Assembly: GCA_002205965.3 (NCBI GenBank)
Contig: NADL03000451.1
Span: 248,001 to 312,000, forward strand
DNA length: 64,000 nt
From: Kappaphycus alvarezii
Lineage: Eukaryota; Rhodophyta; Florideophyceae; Gigartinales; Solieriaceae
Reading direction: 5' to 3'
Positions within the stretch are counted from its first letter, which is position 1. The number at the start of each line of letters is the position of its first letter. Position numbers and translations under genes: made by a program. This document shows positions 21,701-32,300 of this stretch, piece by piece. The notes under the pieces are model-generated. The model saw nothing but the letters and a program-made list of their open reading frames with translations, was not told the DNA's origin and did no database searches.

Positions 21701-22044
21701 TGGGGAGGGTGGGAGAGTGGGCAGCTGCAGGGGCTGCGGTCTTGGCCGTTGGTGTATTGCGGTTGACCACCGCGTGCAAAGGAGGGTTTGGAGCGTCTGG
21801 TTGGAGTCAAATGCGTTTGTGGGTGGCGGGATGGGGTGACTGCGGTGGAGGATTGGGAAAGTGGGGGGTGTAGGTGTTCCGTGAGGGAGTTGGGCGGACG
21901 GATGACAGGCGGTGCCGCGGCGAGGAAGCGGAAGGCCTGTGGAGCTTTGGGCGGCGCCAAAGCAGTTACCGTGGCAAACGCTCGGGCGGTCTTGGGGGAT
22001 TTGGGAAGCGCGGGAGAGTCGATAGCCATCAGTCGATAGCCATC
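18767..22044 (-). pseudogene. REL-type LINE, decayed copy
   Basis: Minus-strand order: proline-rich N-terminal region from MAIDSPALPK (about 22,038), RT start GRIRPLAIRTVLRRIVTK (about 21,170), YADD in YHWYADDGILLH (20,690), thumb and linker LPTRRGGHGFSEIAPALLP (20,180), zinc knuckle CMHCDMPMDTHFADHC (19,680), REL core LHLRPADDLVLP (19,190) and the C-terminal FQPLAFDSFGF segment (about 18,960). Each part is in a different frame. The layout (one RT, a CCHC knuckle, then an endonuclease) is that of R2/NeSL-like LINEs, which nick one DNA strand and reverse-transcribe in place. A 14-bp tandem duplication (22,017-22,044) sits at the ORF start. Confidence 0.8.
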
Positions 22045-22444
22045 ATCGTTTGGCCACGAGGATCTCGCTATTTGACATACTACTTGAAGTGTATCTCGTT
22101 GGCCAGCTTGTACAGCAGTGACACCACGTACACATGTAATAGGTGTACAACTTTGCAGAAATGCCCGCGAACGTATTGTACGTTGAACATCAATCTCGGT
22201 CAAGTTGGCACCTTGCCTGGCGAGTCATGGGGATCCATCTCCAAGCGCCAGTCCCAGCATGCGCTCACGTCGAGTGCAAAACCAGAGCACGACGGAGAAA
22301 GATGGGGAGGCCATGCAAAGACGAGGTCGCCTCTACCGCATGGACCATTCGTAAAGAAAAGGTGCTACGTTTACCTCTAGATTGGAGCCACTGACAGCGA
22401 CCGCGTCAACCATCTCTCCCACAACGACAAGCACGACATTACGC

Positions 22445-23154
22445 CTACTCGTCATCATCATCATCCACGCCCGTCCAACGATTCTCGTCATCGTCATCGT
22501 CCTCCTCATCATCCATCTGCCACCACTTTTTAAACTGCCCCTTTTCCTCCTCATCATCATCATCATCATCGACATCAGCGCCATACGCAATGCCGGTCCT
22601 CACCGTCTCGACATCCTCTTCATTCTCCTTCAACTTATCCTTCTTCTTCTGGTACCTCTGATACAAATACGTCCCCAAAAGTCCCGCCGCCGCGACACCA
22701 ACGACACCACCAGCAATCTTCAAAGCAAGCATCCTCCTTCAACATACTCCCCAACCTCACCTTTTTCATCTCCACCCCGCGACAATCACACCCCCCAAAC
22801 ACCACCTCCAACTCTCCCTCCACCTTTCCCTTTTTCACAAGCTCATCAAACCGCACGGCAGCCACCCCCAACGGCTCACTCTCCCCGCATCCCCATCATA
22901 CACACAAAACGTAATCATCTCCGGTTCCTCCCCCGTCTCCCCACCACCACCTCAATATGCTTGGTGATATCCACCTCAAAGCTCTCATTCCACTCCGGAC
23001 TTGTCGTCTCCGACACCACCGAAGTCCGACACAGCTCCTGATCCACCTTGCGGTCAAAGCACACAATCACATACGGGTCGACACCCCCCCTCATCCGCAT
23101 CCGCATTATACAAATCACGCGCCGATTCCACCCAGATCTTCAACGTACGTCCCA
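22445..23154 (-). CDS. C2-domain protein with C-terminal membrane helix and acidic tail (frameshifted)
   Basis: Start ATG at 23,154 gives MGRTLKIWVESARDLYNA, the first strand of a C2 domain. Shifted frames continue VDPYVIVCFDRK, TTSPEWNESFEVDI, ITFCVYDGD and LGVAAVRFDELV, all classic C2 positions including Ca-binding type aspartates. The last 95 codons (ORF 22,732-22,445) have a hydrophobic helix (GGVVGVAAAGLLGTYLY), a basic stop (QRYQKKK) and an Asp/Glu-rich tail. C2 domains bind membranes or calcium; the helix suggests anchoring. Frame breaks fall at the G7 run 23,084-23,090, G4 runs 22,939-22,942 and 22,883-22,886, and the join near 22,733, so base-calling error is as likely as decay. The tail could instead be a separate gene. 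A CCAAT word lies about 310 bp upstream. Confidence 0.65.
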
Positions 23155-23610
23155 TCTCTCCAATATCGTCAAAACGTCCCAATACAAACAAGACTCTCTT
23201 CCCACTCTTTCAAAACGTCAACACACCCAACCACACTCGATACCCCACAACCCCAATCCGAATCCATCCCACCCCCCCGCAAACAAATATACCCCCAAAA
23301 TCCACCCCCTGCTTCCAGCACTCAAACAACCCCCCCCTCCCAAAAAAACCACGCACAGCACGCCACTGGCCGCACACACAACACCCCCTCCACACGCCGC
23401 CACGCACGCGCCGCCTGACACTGCCCTGCTGCCGCAGTGTAAGCAGCGTGGAGCAGGGCGTGTGATTGGCGGGGAGGTGTGGCGGGCGGGCCGCGTGCGC
23501 GCCAATCCGGTGCGCGCACGGGACCCTGGTGGGGGGTGGGTCGGGCGGCGGATGGAGTGCTGTGGGGGTTTTGCATCCAAGGGCGTGCCACGTGTGTTTG
23601 TGTACAGTGT

Positions 23611-23690
23611 TGTGGGGGAAATTTTGGGGTATTTTAATGCATGGAAGATGCGGTCGGTTATACCCACGAGGCTAATACGTTATACACAGT
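23611..23690 (+). repeat. GGGGGAAA-family repeat end (type B)
   Basis: Reads GGGGGAAATTTTGGGG, TTTTAATGCATGGAAGAT, GGTCGGTTATA and CACGAGGCTAATACGTTAT. The same order occurs at 58,428-58,500 and, inverted, at 52,078-52,260, 56,037-56,083 and 56,735-57,218. Confidence 0.8.
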
Positions 23691-23736
23691 GTTGTGTGTG
23701 GTGCGTTGGACACGGGTGGGGTGTGGTGTGGGTGGG

Positions 23737-24102
23737 TTAGGGTTTTGTTGGGGGGCGTTGGGGCTGTGGGTACTGGTCGAGGGATTGGATGCTGGCATGT
23801 GGTCCGGGGGGGGTTTGGGGCTGGCGCGCATCGACGCTCCCGCTTTGGTATGCTGGCTGGCTTTGGGCGTGGGCGCGGGAATGGGGCAGTGGGGGTGGAT
23901 GCAGAGGCGGTGGCTTGCTTGTATTTTTTGGTTTGTTGACTTGGCGGGGGGGGGCAGCGAGTGTTGCGACATGCGACGGATCGTGGATTGCAGCATCGTG
24001 CTGCCGATGTGCCTGTGGTGCTCGCTCGCTAGGAGTGGAAGGTTGTGGACTTGGATTTCCTTTTGCTCGCGGAGAGTCTTGCTGGCCATCGGTTGTGGGC
24101 AA
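23737..24102 (-). CDS. Unrecognised proline-rich ORF
   Basis: The 121-codon frame (MPTTDGQQDSPRAKGNPSPQ...) is dominated by Pro, Gln and Ser. It recalls the N-terminal region of the LINEs in this window in composition only. It ends 47 bases from a type B repeat end. A longer frame (24,356-23,658) overlaps on the same strand. Both may be chance ORFs in a G-rich plus strand. Confidence 0.2.
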   Translation of the reverse strand: MPTTDGQQDSPRAKGNPSPQPSTPSERAPQAHRQHDAAIHDPSHVATLAAPPRQVNKPKNTSKPPPLHPPPLPHSRAHAQSQPAYQSGSVDARQPQTPPGPHASIQSLDQYPQPQRPPTKP

Positions 24103-24922
24103 GGAACGGGTTTCATCCGTGCTTTATCGGGTTGGAACATGTCTCCTTGCTGAGCTCCAACCTGTCCACCTCGTTGACTGTAAGCAAGATGCAATTCCTG
24201 ATTTTCCTCCAATCTCGAACCAAGTTCATGCGCCACGTGTACAAAATTGAATCTCCGCAAACTAGCAAACCAGCAATCCGGCACTTTGAGGCATACTGTG
24301 CAATACGTCTGCATGCTGTACTGCATCCACCGTGTCAATTTATCTACCACTACCAAACCGGGGTCGTGATGCGCATTCTGGGAGTGTCGCGTGTTACGCC
24401 CACCGCTCTCTTTGCTGGTTCAACCTTTTGTGGTGCCATGTGCGAGTCATCGTTACTTTTGACAACTCTGCTGATATACCAACTCAGATCCTTCGAAACA
24501 AAAAATTCTTATATCTTGTTTGAGAAACATTATGAGTAAAAAAATATTACTGAATCATGTCCTGTGCTGTGGATCAGAAGTTGAAAGCATTCAGTATCTA
24601 CTGGTGCCTGTCATGGCTGACAACAAAGAAACGGCAAATGAGAAACCATTGGATCATGCCCAACGGTATCGTCCAATGGATGCAAATGCCAGCAGCAAAA
24701 GAGATGCAGAATATGCCACAGGATGGAAAGCTGCGAAAAAGCAGAAGACAAAATACTGTATAGCCACATCAAAACGCCCCACCCACAAATGATTCAAATA
24801 CAGCAGCACCTCCCTCATCTGCCACGCTAAATGACGTGGCAAGCAACGTGGCCGTGAGGCCATTGCACACGCTCGGAAAGCTTTCAAGGGGTAGGATGCA
24901 AAGGCACGCTGCACTACCCGTC
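24103..24922. other. Stretch without recognised gene
   Basis: Several plus-strand ORFs of 60-165 codons overlap here (for example 24,045-24,539 and 24,520-24,792). None shows a motif, and none is conserved elsewhere in the window. Confidence 0.4.
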
Positions 24923-25140
24923 ATGGATCGGATATATCTTCCAAAACTAAATCACCAAAACCTTCCCTTTTGAGGCCGTCATGTCCCATGCGGCCTGCTT
25001 GATGGTTGGCCTCAAACTGCCCTTTCTGGAGCGTAGTTCCTCCCCCAGTACTGTGTCGGCTACCTTTGAGTCGATTGGGGGTGTCTGGAAAACTTTGGGA
25101 TCGATCGAATATTTGTTCTAACAGTAAAACAAACATACTT
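24923..25140 (-). repeat. GGGGGAAA-family repeats (type A), two partial copies
   Basis: 24,923-24,968 reads GATCGGATATATCTTCCAAA then CACCAAAACCTTCCCTT. 25,025-25,140 repeats GCGTAGTTCCTCCCCCA, GAGTCGATTG and TCTGGAAAACTTTGGGATCG. Both match 57,385-57,489 and 58,660-58,785 in the same orientation. Confidence 0.65.
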
Positions 25141-25341
25141 TTCGCCCTCATCCTATCCAGTCAAAATCCTGACTCTACATTTAGAGCGATGACCTTTCTG
25201 CGCTGTTCCGCATTTCATATTTTACCACCGCCGCACTCCTTTTACTTGCTTTGGAACACATTCTTTCACTGTTGCAGTTCTTGTTACCTAGTGGATTTTA
25301 ATTGAGATTCGAATTTTTATCACGTTACCCCAATACCAAAA

Positions 25342-25580
25342 CTATCGATTGGGTTCTTTCATGTTTGAAAAGTGCTGTTCGGCTACCCCCAGTGCATGCA
25401 AGACCTGTTCAGGATAATGGGAAATAGCTGGCTCGAAGCCTGTCAGCAGACATGATGCATTGGACACCACTGCAGCTGCCGCATGCCTCTGGGTTAAAAC
25501 CGCTCGAATCATCCCATACGTCTCCATTGCCCTAAACGCCACGTTCCGCGCCACGTCGGTTAGCACTGCGTACGCGTCTG
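25342..25580 (-). pseudogene. C-terminal fragment of second REL-LINE subfamily
   Basis: HPDAYAVLTDVARNVAFRAM and MIRAVLTQRHAAAAVVSN on the minus strand match 56,540-56,690 (plus) almost residue for residue. At 56 kb this segment follows the endonuclease core, so it is the extreme C-terminus of a LINE ORF2. Only about 80 codons remain here. Confidence 0.7.
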
Positions 25581-26192
25581 GGTGAAAAAGTCGGTCTTCT
25601 TTTTTTACTTCCCGTAATTATATCTCTTGTCTGGCTCCACTGGATTTAGTGCCCTTTGATGCTTCTGGCCCCCAAAAATCCATTATGTATCAAACCGCCG
25701 TAAGGAGAACACGGCGGTTCATGTGCTGGAACTAATTAGCTGACTGACGCCCTGTCAACGCGTATTATACTGTGCATACACATGAAATGTTGCGGCAAGT
25801 GCTCATGAAACTTTAATCGATCGACAAGAAAATGATGATCCAACAGGCACACGCCATTATGGCTCGAAAAAGTTTCCCCCGCTATTCAAAATAGAAAAAG
25901 CTGCTATTATCTCTGTACCTCACAAGGAACATGCTCGTATAACACGATCTTCTCGCCGAGAGTATTGATATACGAGACCAAACTGGGTCTGCTTCTAGAA
26001 AACCAAATGGGCAGTCCATCCGTACATAAGAACATTCACTTTTAGATCCTTCATAGAACTTGTGGTTGAAACTCAACTTGTGCTAAATTCCTTCATACTT
26101 CCTCTGCTGTGGTTCGGAAAAAGGTCGAAGAAAATTTGAGAACATTGGAACAAAATGCATCCTTGACTAAATATCAAGATTCGATAAGGTAC
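25581..26192. other. Stretch without recognised gene
   Basis: No supported ORF. A short inverted repeat (CCGCCGTAAGGAGAACACGG) lies near 25,690. Nothing here matches the repeat families elsewhere in the window. Confidence 0.4.
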
Positions 26193-26875
26193 GGTACTGT
26201 GCCGCTCGGCCGACATCGCACCCGTCTTAGATCCAAGTGGTCAACACGCGTTGACCTGCAAATACGAAGACGGAATGACTCGTCGTCACCACATCCTCCG
26301 CAACGTTCTTGCCCGCTACTGCAAGGAAGTTGGGATCGTCGCCCTCGTCGAACATCCGTTCCTCCACCAGGTTCCCGACTCATCTGGGCATTCGGTCCCC
26401 CATGCTACGAATCGACATTTACATACCCGCGGCATACGGGCTTCACAGTACCGATATCGCCATCGACGTTACTGTTGCCCACCCCTCCGCACGCCGCCAC
26501 ATTTCGCCAAGTACGGTTACCGCAGGCGCCGCCGCGACACTCGCAGAGCGCGAGAAACATCGTCATTACGGCACTTACTGCAACCGAAACGATATCCTCC
26601 TCTCCCCCGTCGGGATAGATATCTATGGCGCCTTGGGCGACGACGGTAAGGCTTTTTTCCGCCGCCTTGCTTCCTTCGCTGCTTCCCGTCGTGGTTCCTC
26701 CCCTCAACAGGAGCTCCGCGACTTCGTTACCCGTTTTGCATTTAGTCTCCAAATAATGCAGGCGCGACAAGTTTCTACCCGCCGCCCACATCCGTAGTTA
26801 CTTTATGAATACCCTCCGCACGCCTCTGTGCGACATTGTACGACAAATAAAGATCTACCACCACCACACTGTGAT
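26193..26875 (+). pseudogene. 5'-truncated REL-LINE fragment
   Basis: Begins inside the zinc knuckle (LCRSADIAPVLDPSGQHALT then CKYEDGMTRRHHILRN), shifts frame near 26,380 and continues LRIDIYIPAAYG, IAIDVTVAHPSA and GIDIYGALGDDG to ARQVSTRRPHP at 26,797. R-x-D and D-V-T are the PD-(D/E)xK-type positions of the endonuclease. The 3' untranslated end (AATACCCTCCGCACG, GATCTACCACCACCAC) matches the 6.6-kb copy. The first knuckle Cys is lost at the truncation. Confidence 0.8.
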
Positions 26876-27239
26876 CAGGCGAACCGGATCGCGTAATACG
26901 TGTAAAGCTATCATTGTGACGTCTTTGTCCTCGGGCACGGCATGGAAACAGTTTCCGGGTATAGCAATGCATCAGCATCTAATTAAAATTGAGACCTTGA
27001 GAGCATATAGTAACGGAAGCCGATGCAAGAAAATAGACCAAATAATAATGACGTTGGACTCGATAAGTCATGACGGAGGGTAGGACGGCGAATGTGGGGG
27101 CAGACTGTGGGTATATATAATGCTAGTAGGGACGCAGATGGTGGAAGGAGAGAAGGCAAGCGATAGGGGCTAAGAGAGAAGCAGTGATCTAGCACAATCA
27201 AGCAATGCAAAGTGCTTGTGTGCTTTTCGTTTGGTGGGG
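26876..27239. other. Stretch without recognised gene
   Basis: Follows the LINE 3' end. No coding or repeat signal is recognised. GC content falls abruptly at its right edge into the AT-rich block. Confidence 0.4.
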
Positions 27240-27556
27240 ATTCAGCCGGCGCTCCCCGAAAATATCCGAAGAAGAAATTTACAAAATGTATTTACGTTGA
27301 ATTTCTGCCTAATTTCATCCATATAATACAAATTAAAACGAAAATTTAGCCCCATGACTTGTTTTTCTCATTATTAGAGTATACGTTGATAAGATGTTTG
27401 AAACGACTCATTCTTTCCTAGAATCGAGAAAAATATATAGAATTTATGAGCATCTGAAATCATGTTCACCAATAATGAATAGCAGTGCTTCAACAAATCA
27501 TGGAACACTTATTTTGCATGTTTGTAAATATTTTTCCATTTAATGAAATGAGTAGA

Positions 27557-27670
27557 TTTTTGTTATAAAATGGTCATTTTAGTAAGTTTGATTAAATAAA
27601 TAGATTTTTGTTATAAAGTGGCCATTGCAAGTTCCGGAAACTTACTAAAAATGACCATTTTATATCAAAA
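27557..27670. repeat. Inverted repeat with internal direct copy
   Basis: The arm TTTTGTTATAAAATGGTCAT (27,557-27,589) is matched in reverse complement at 27,638-27,670. A degraded direct copy of the same arm (ATTTTTGTTATAAAGTGGCC) begins near 27,603. The three could fold into alternative hairpins. Confidence 0.85.
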
Positions 27671-29286
27671 TACTTCTATAAAAACATATAAATTACGTAT
27701 TTCTCCATAATAATACAGCTTCAACAGTATTATGTCTCTTCTCAGAGCTTAAAGTCGATTCAATCATTGGAAACAATAATAGGGGACAAAAAGGTTACAA
27801 CATGTCAACCCAGAAGACCTTTTTTTAATTTTAAACAAAATAAATAAAATGTATGCGTCAAATTCGCGGAAAAAAATATAATCTTTTCATATTCTCAATG
27901 CTGTCAATTTTCAGCAAAAAGAGCTTTAAATTTACGCATACAGCAGTGAATTAACCTTTCTGCTACGAGTTATGAAAACTGTGGACAACTAATGACAAAT
28001 TTACATGGCTTCGAGAGGGAGGGACCGGTAAAATAACATATGACTTCGGAGAAAAGTAAAAGCTTCTACTTTTCACCTTCTATTGCTCCAAAATTCCCAA
28101 TTCGCCACTCTTTACGTCTTGTTAAGCAAATATATGAAGTGTCTTTGCTCATTAAAAGCAAGGAATGTTCAAAATAAAGTGTAAATATGATAAATTGGAC
28201 TGAAATAACTGTATTTTATTCATTACAGAAAAGCATGCTAAATTGATTCGTTATATAACTGAAAAGGTTCATTTCTAGTATTTTTCTGGAAAATGTTCAT
28301 GTATTTTACCTTGAATGTTTCATTCCTTTTCTGTTCAAAACATACTCTTTAAATTTGCAGTAGCCATTCTGGATTCCGGCTTGCAACAAAAAATATTAAG
28401 AGGAAATTACAAGCGCTCAAACAACGAAAAATATGCTGAGTAATTGTGAACTATTAAACTAAAAATAATTAAAACTTCTATCAAACACGAAATTTTAATC
28501 ATACTCCCTTAGAAACTATGTTCGTACTTTTCAACTCCATTGCATGAAAATAATGAGGATCCGTTCAGATATCTGGTAAAAAGCTTTCCGTCTATTTCTT
28601 AAAGTTTTGGAGCTCCATTTTCAATGAATTTGGTCCTATTTTAAGTTGCCAGTTCCTTTTTCACGGTGTTTTTTACACGGAAAAAAATTTTTATAATATT
28701 TATGAGAAGATAACATACAATTGAAGAATAAATAGTGCTTGAGCATACGTATTGGCAACATTAAATGCTTAAAATTTTAAAAAGTATATCATCATTCTCC
28801 CACACGATATAGATTAGGGCAATAGAGAAAATTATTAGAATGTAGTGGGAAAGGATAACTAAGAGCGAATATTTGATTCCTGTTTTTACTCAATCTAAGA
28901 AAAAACCAGAATTTGAAGGCATTAAAGCCAAATTGATCCTAAATTCAGCAGTAAAAGTCCCAAACCAAAACTAATTGTGCTATAAAATATATGGACGGTT
29001 TTATTAGTATCAAAATTGAACTTTTCTTTCAAGGAAATGGAATAAAAAGATATGAAAGAGACCAAATAATTCGAGTATCTACTAGAGGCGAATAAAATTT
29101 TTGATGCATAAATTGAAAAGGAGATATTTTGCAGATGGAAAAAAGGATGAACGACGTTCAATATCTATTTAGATCAAAGTGGAAAAAATACCAATAATTC
29201 CGCTTGGAACAATTTAAATTTGATAAAATAGAAAACAAAGGTAGTTAACAAGTAACTCGCGACATTTCCGCAATTATCTTCTTAAA

Positions 29287-29398
29287 ATTAAAAGCCATCC
29301 ACCACTTTCATGGAAAACATAATTCAGATGAATCAAATGGATATTAAAAGCTATCCACCATTTTCATGGAAAACATAATAGAGATGAATCAAATGGAA
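29287..29398. repeat. 56-bp tandem duplication
   Basis: Two adjacent units, 29,287-29,342 and 29,343-29,398, share ATTAAAAGC, ATCCACCA, TTTCATGGAAAACATAAT and AGATGAATCAAATGGA with a few substitutions. Confidence 0.9.
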
Positions 29399-32300
29399 AA
29401 TAATACCTACGAAATTTTCTTGGAAAAAAATTTTTTACCTGTGTTTCTATACGGATGGAAATTAGAATTTGTTATTGGATATTGATATTAATTGATGTCA
29501 TGACCTGCGTTTATGTGGCTAAGTGGATATTACTTATAAGAGCTAAGACTTGGACCATAATAGGTCGTTCAGCAAGACACTTCGGAAATTTTGTTCTGTT
29601 TCAAACATTTATATACAGTATCTTATTACTGTATTTCGCTTCATAACTCCTACGGTGATAGTTTTGACTTATTAAAACTTTAAATCACATATTAACTTGA
29701 CTGAAAAAAGATTTTACTCAAGAGGCTAAATCTTGCAGTTCGCCGAATGAAGAGTTATTCGTAAGAAGAGACACATTTTTTAAACATCGATTATTTCTGT
29801 AATAAAATCGGCACCAGTTTTTTACAGAACAGAAATAACTATATGTTATTTTTTCATAGAAGAATAAAATTATGCTTCAAATTTACAGTTCGAAGAAGGG
29901 AAATAATTAAGACAATTTATTCTTTAGATGCATATAGGGGTAACTGAAAAACCAAAAAGCTGCAATAATATACAGATGTGTAACTATTGCACCAAAGATT
30001 GCTTACTGGAAGGCAAATAGGAAAAAGAAATTCATAAAAAGAACTTACTGTTTTAGTTTCAGGTAAAACCGAAATATTAGCCGGTATTGCATCATATTTT
30101 TACATGGCACGCAATACTGGAATCTTGCGAGCATAAGAGATATCTACGATATTGAAGGTTCTATTCTTATTTCAATGTAATAAATGATCAGATGTACAGT
30201 TTGGATGTAGAGAGCTGGTTTCACAAGGAGAACTTTATATACAATTATTCTGTAGACAGAGTGATTTTGGAAGTAAGTTTTTAAGAATTTACCGGAGAAA
30301 AACTGTTTTTACAAAATACGAGTTTCATGTAAATTCAGGGCTTTTCACAAGAGTTGAAACAGTAAAGAATGGAAGGATCAGAAATTTTAAAGCTACATTG
30401 GGAATTATATCTTTTTGAGGCGGAAAGTATTATTGGAAAGTGTTACACGGATTGTCGCTATTCGAAGTTTCAAGAGAGAAACCCTGCTACTGCGTTCGCA
30501 AATGCAGAACTAGGTAGTAAAATAGAGTTTTTTTGAAGGGGCCTAGTTTCAAATTTATAATTTTTTCATAATTAGTTTCTAAGTCGCAACATGACAGGGT
30601 ACAGAATTTTAATTTAATATGAGATTCACGAAAAGAAAAAAATCTCTTTCTCACGTCATTACTGTCAAGCGGACAGATTTTATGGTAGTTCGGGGCAAGG
30701 ATGAGTAATATTTCGTTTGTAGACTTTTCTTAGAATGAAGAAGTAGTGTAGAAATTGTTGGTTCGCAAAGAGGAGACTTAATTAATTTATACACTTAGTC
30801 TAATTTTGCCAGAATTTCAAATATTTAGAAGGAATTTAAACATTTGAAGTTCTTAGATTGTTTGAAAAAACTGAGCAGTCTTCAATAAGTACCAAGATAA
30901 TCTCTAAAACTCTTCAAAGTGTAGCTTGGTTATATTTTCGCCAGAAGTTGAGTATACTTCTTGTTGGTGATACACGACACGAGATAAGTAGCAAGAAAAC
31001 AGTTAGTAGTTTCATATAATTATTTTCAGTTTATACCTGAATTTGTATTATTGTAAATTATTTAGCGGCGTTTGGGTTGAATGAGATGCTGTTGTTGAAA
31101 TGAATCACATAGTTTCGATAATAGTCAATACAGTTCCTTGTAAAATCTCCACTTTTACTGATCGCTCAACGTCTTGAAAGATTCTCCAAAAATTATAATG
31201 AAACTATGACGTCTGCGCTGAGGCTGTTGAATGATATCTCAACGGAAAAAATACAAGTCTACCGAAATATATTAAGTTCAGCGGAATGGTCTACTTACTT
31301 CGTAACATCTTGAGATTATTCCAGTAGAAAAAATATAATGGTGAAAATACTTTGGAATTTCAGATAAACTGACAAACTTAAGGTAACATTTGGTTCAAAA
31401 GCTGCCAAAATAGGCATCAGAACAGCAACTGAAAAAGTAAAAGACTATTTCACCTAATATTTTAGAAAAATAGGAGAAAGTTGTGTTCTCTAATATTTGA
31501 AATATGCAAACGGCCGTGTGCCAGAATATACCGTCAGATAATGATTGTATAACTAGAATAGAGAGCTCAAAGGAAAAATAAAACTGTCAAGTCTCTTCTA
31601 TACTAATGTTGGCTGAATATGACGGAAATGTTTTTCATATACAAAATTCACTTTCATTCAAATATTCAGTGAGGTTTGCTTGGGAAATTAAATCTATTAG
31701 TTTCTTTCTGTCTCATGATTGTGAAACTTTTCAAAATTATTTTTCTTGCACCCCAGTCCATTGAAAATATTGTTTGTATAGTCTATATCTAACCAGAAAT
31801 AGTCATAAGTTTTCCTTATTAACTTTAAAAATTGTAAACACCACGAAATGATTTTTGTGGATGTATTAAAAATAAATCTTCAATTTATCACAAGAAGTCC
31901 GGTAAAATGAAAATTGGGCCTATTCAATCATGTCAATGCATTCATATTTCAATATTTACCGTAAATAGAAACTTTTTTGTCTATATCTGTATGAATTTGG
32001 ATTTTGCAAATTTTTTATTTCCAAATCATCTATGGGCTGACTAAATCACATAGTATCTTCCGTGCAAAAATTATCAATATATTTTCAGCCTCACTCGATG
32101 AATCGATAGCCTATTCATCGAGTAGAAGAGGATATATAATTTCAATTGATCTCAAACTTATGAGTATATTTTTGAAAATTAAAAGAGCCAGTTACCATAC
32201 GAAAATGTATTCTTTCTGCACATATTCAGATTGATAAAAAAATACTGTTAATGAATTTAATTCCTATTGCAGGGGCTATGAAATCAAAAGTTTCGTAGCC

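Noticed and set aside
22382..23740. Plus-strand Pro/Thr/Ser-rich ORFs of 150-230 codons
   Set aside because: They lie antisense to the C2-domain gene and its GC-rich upstream; composition explains the open frames.
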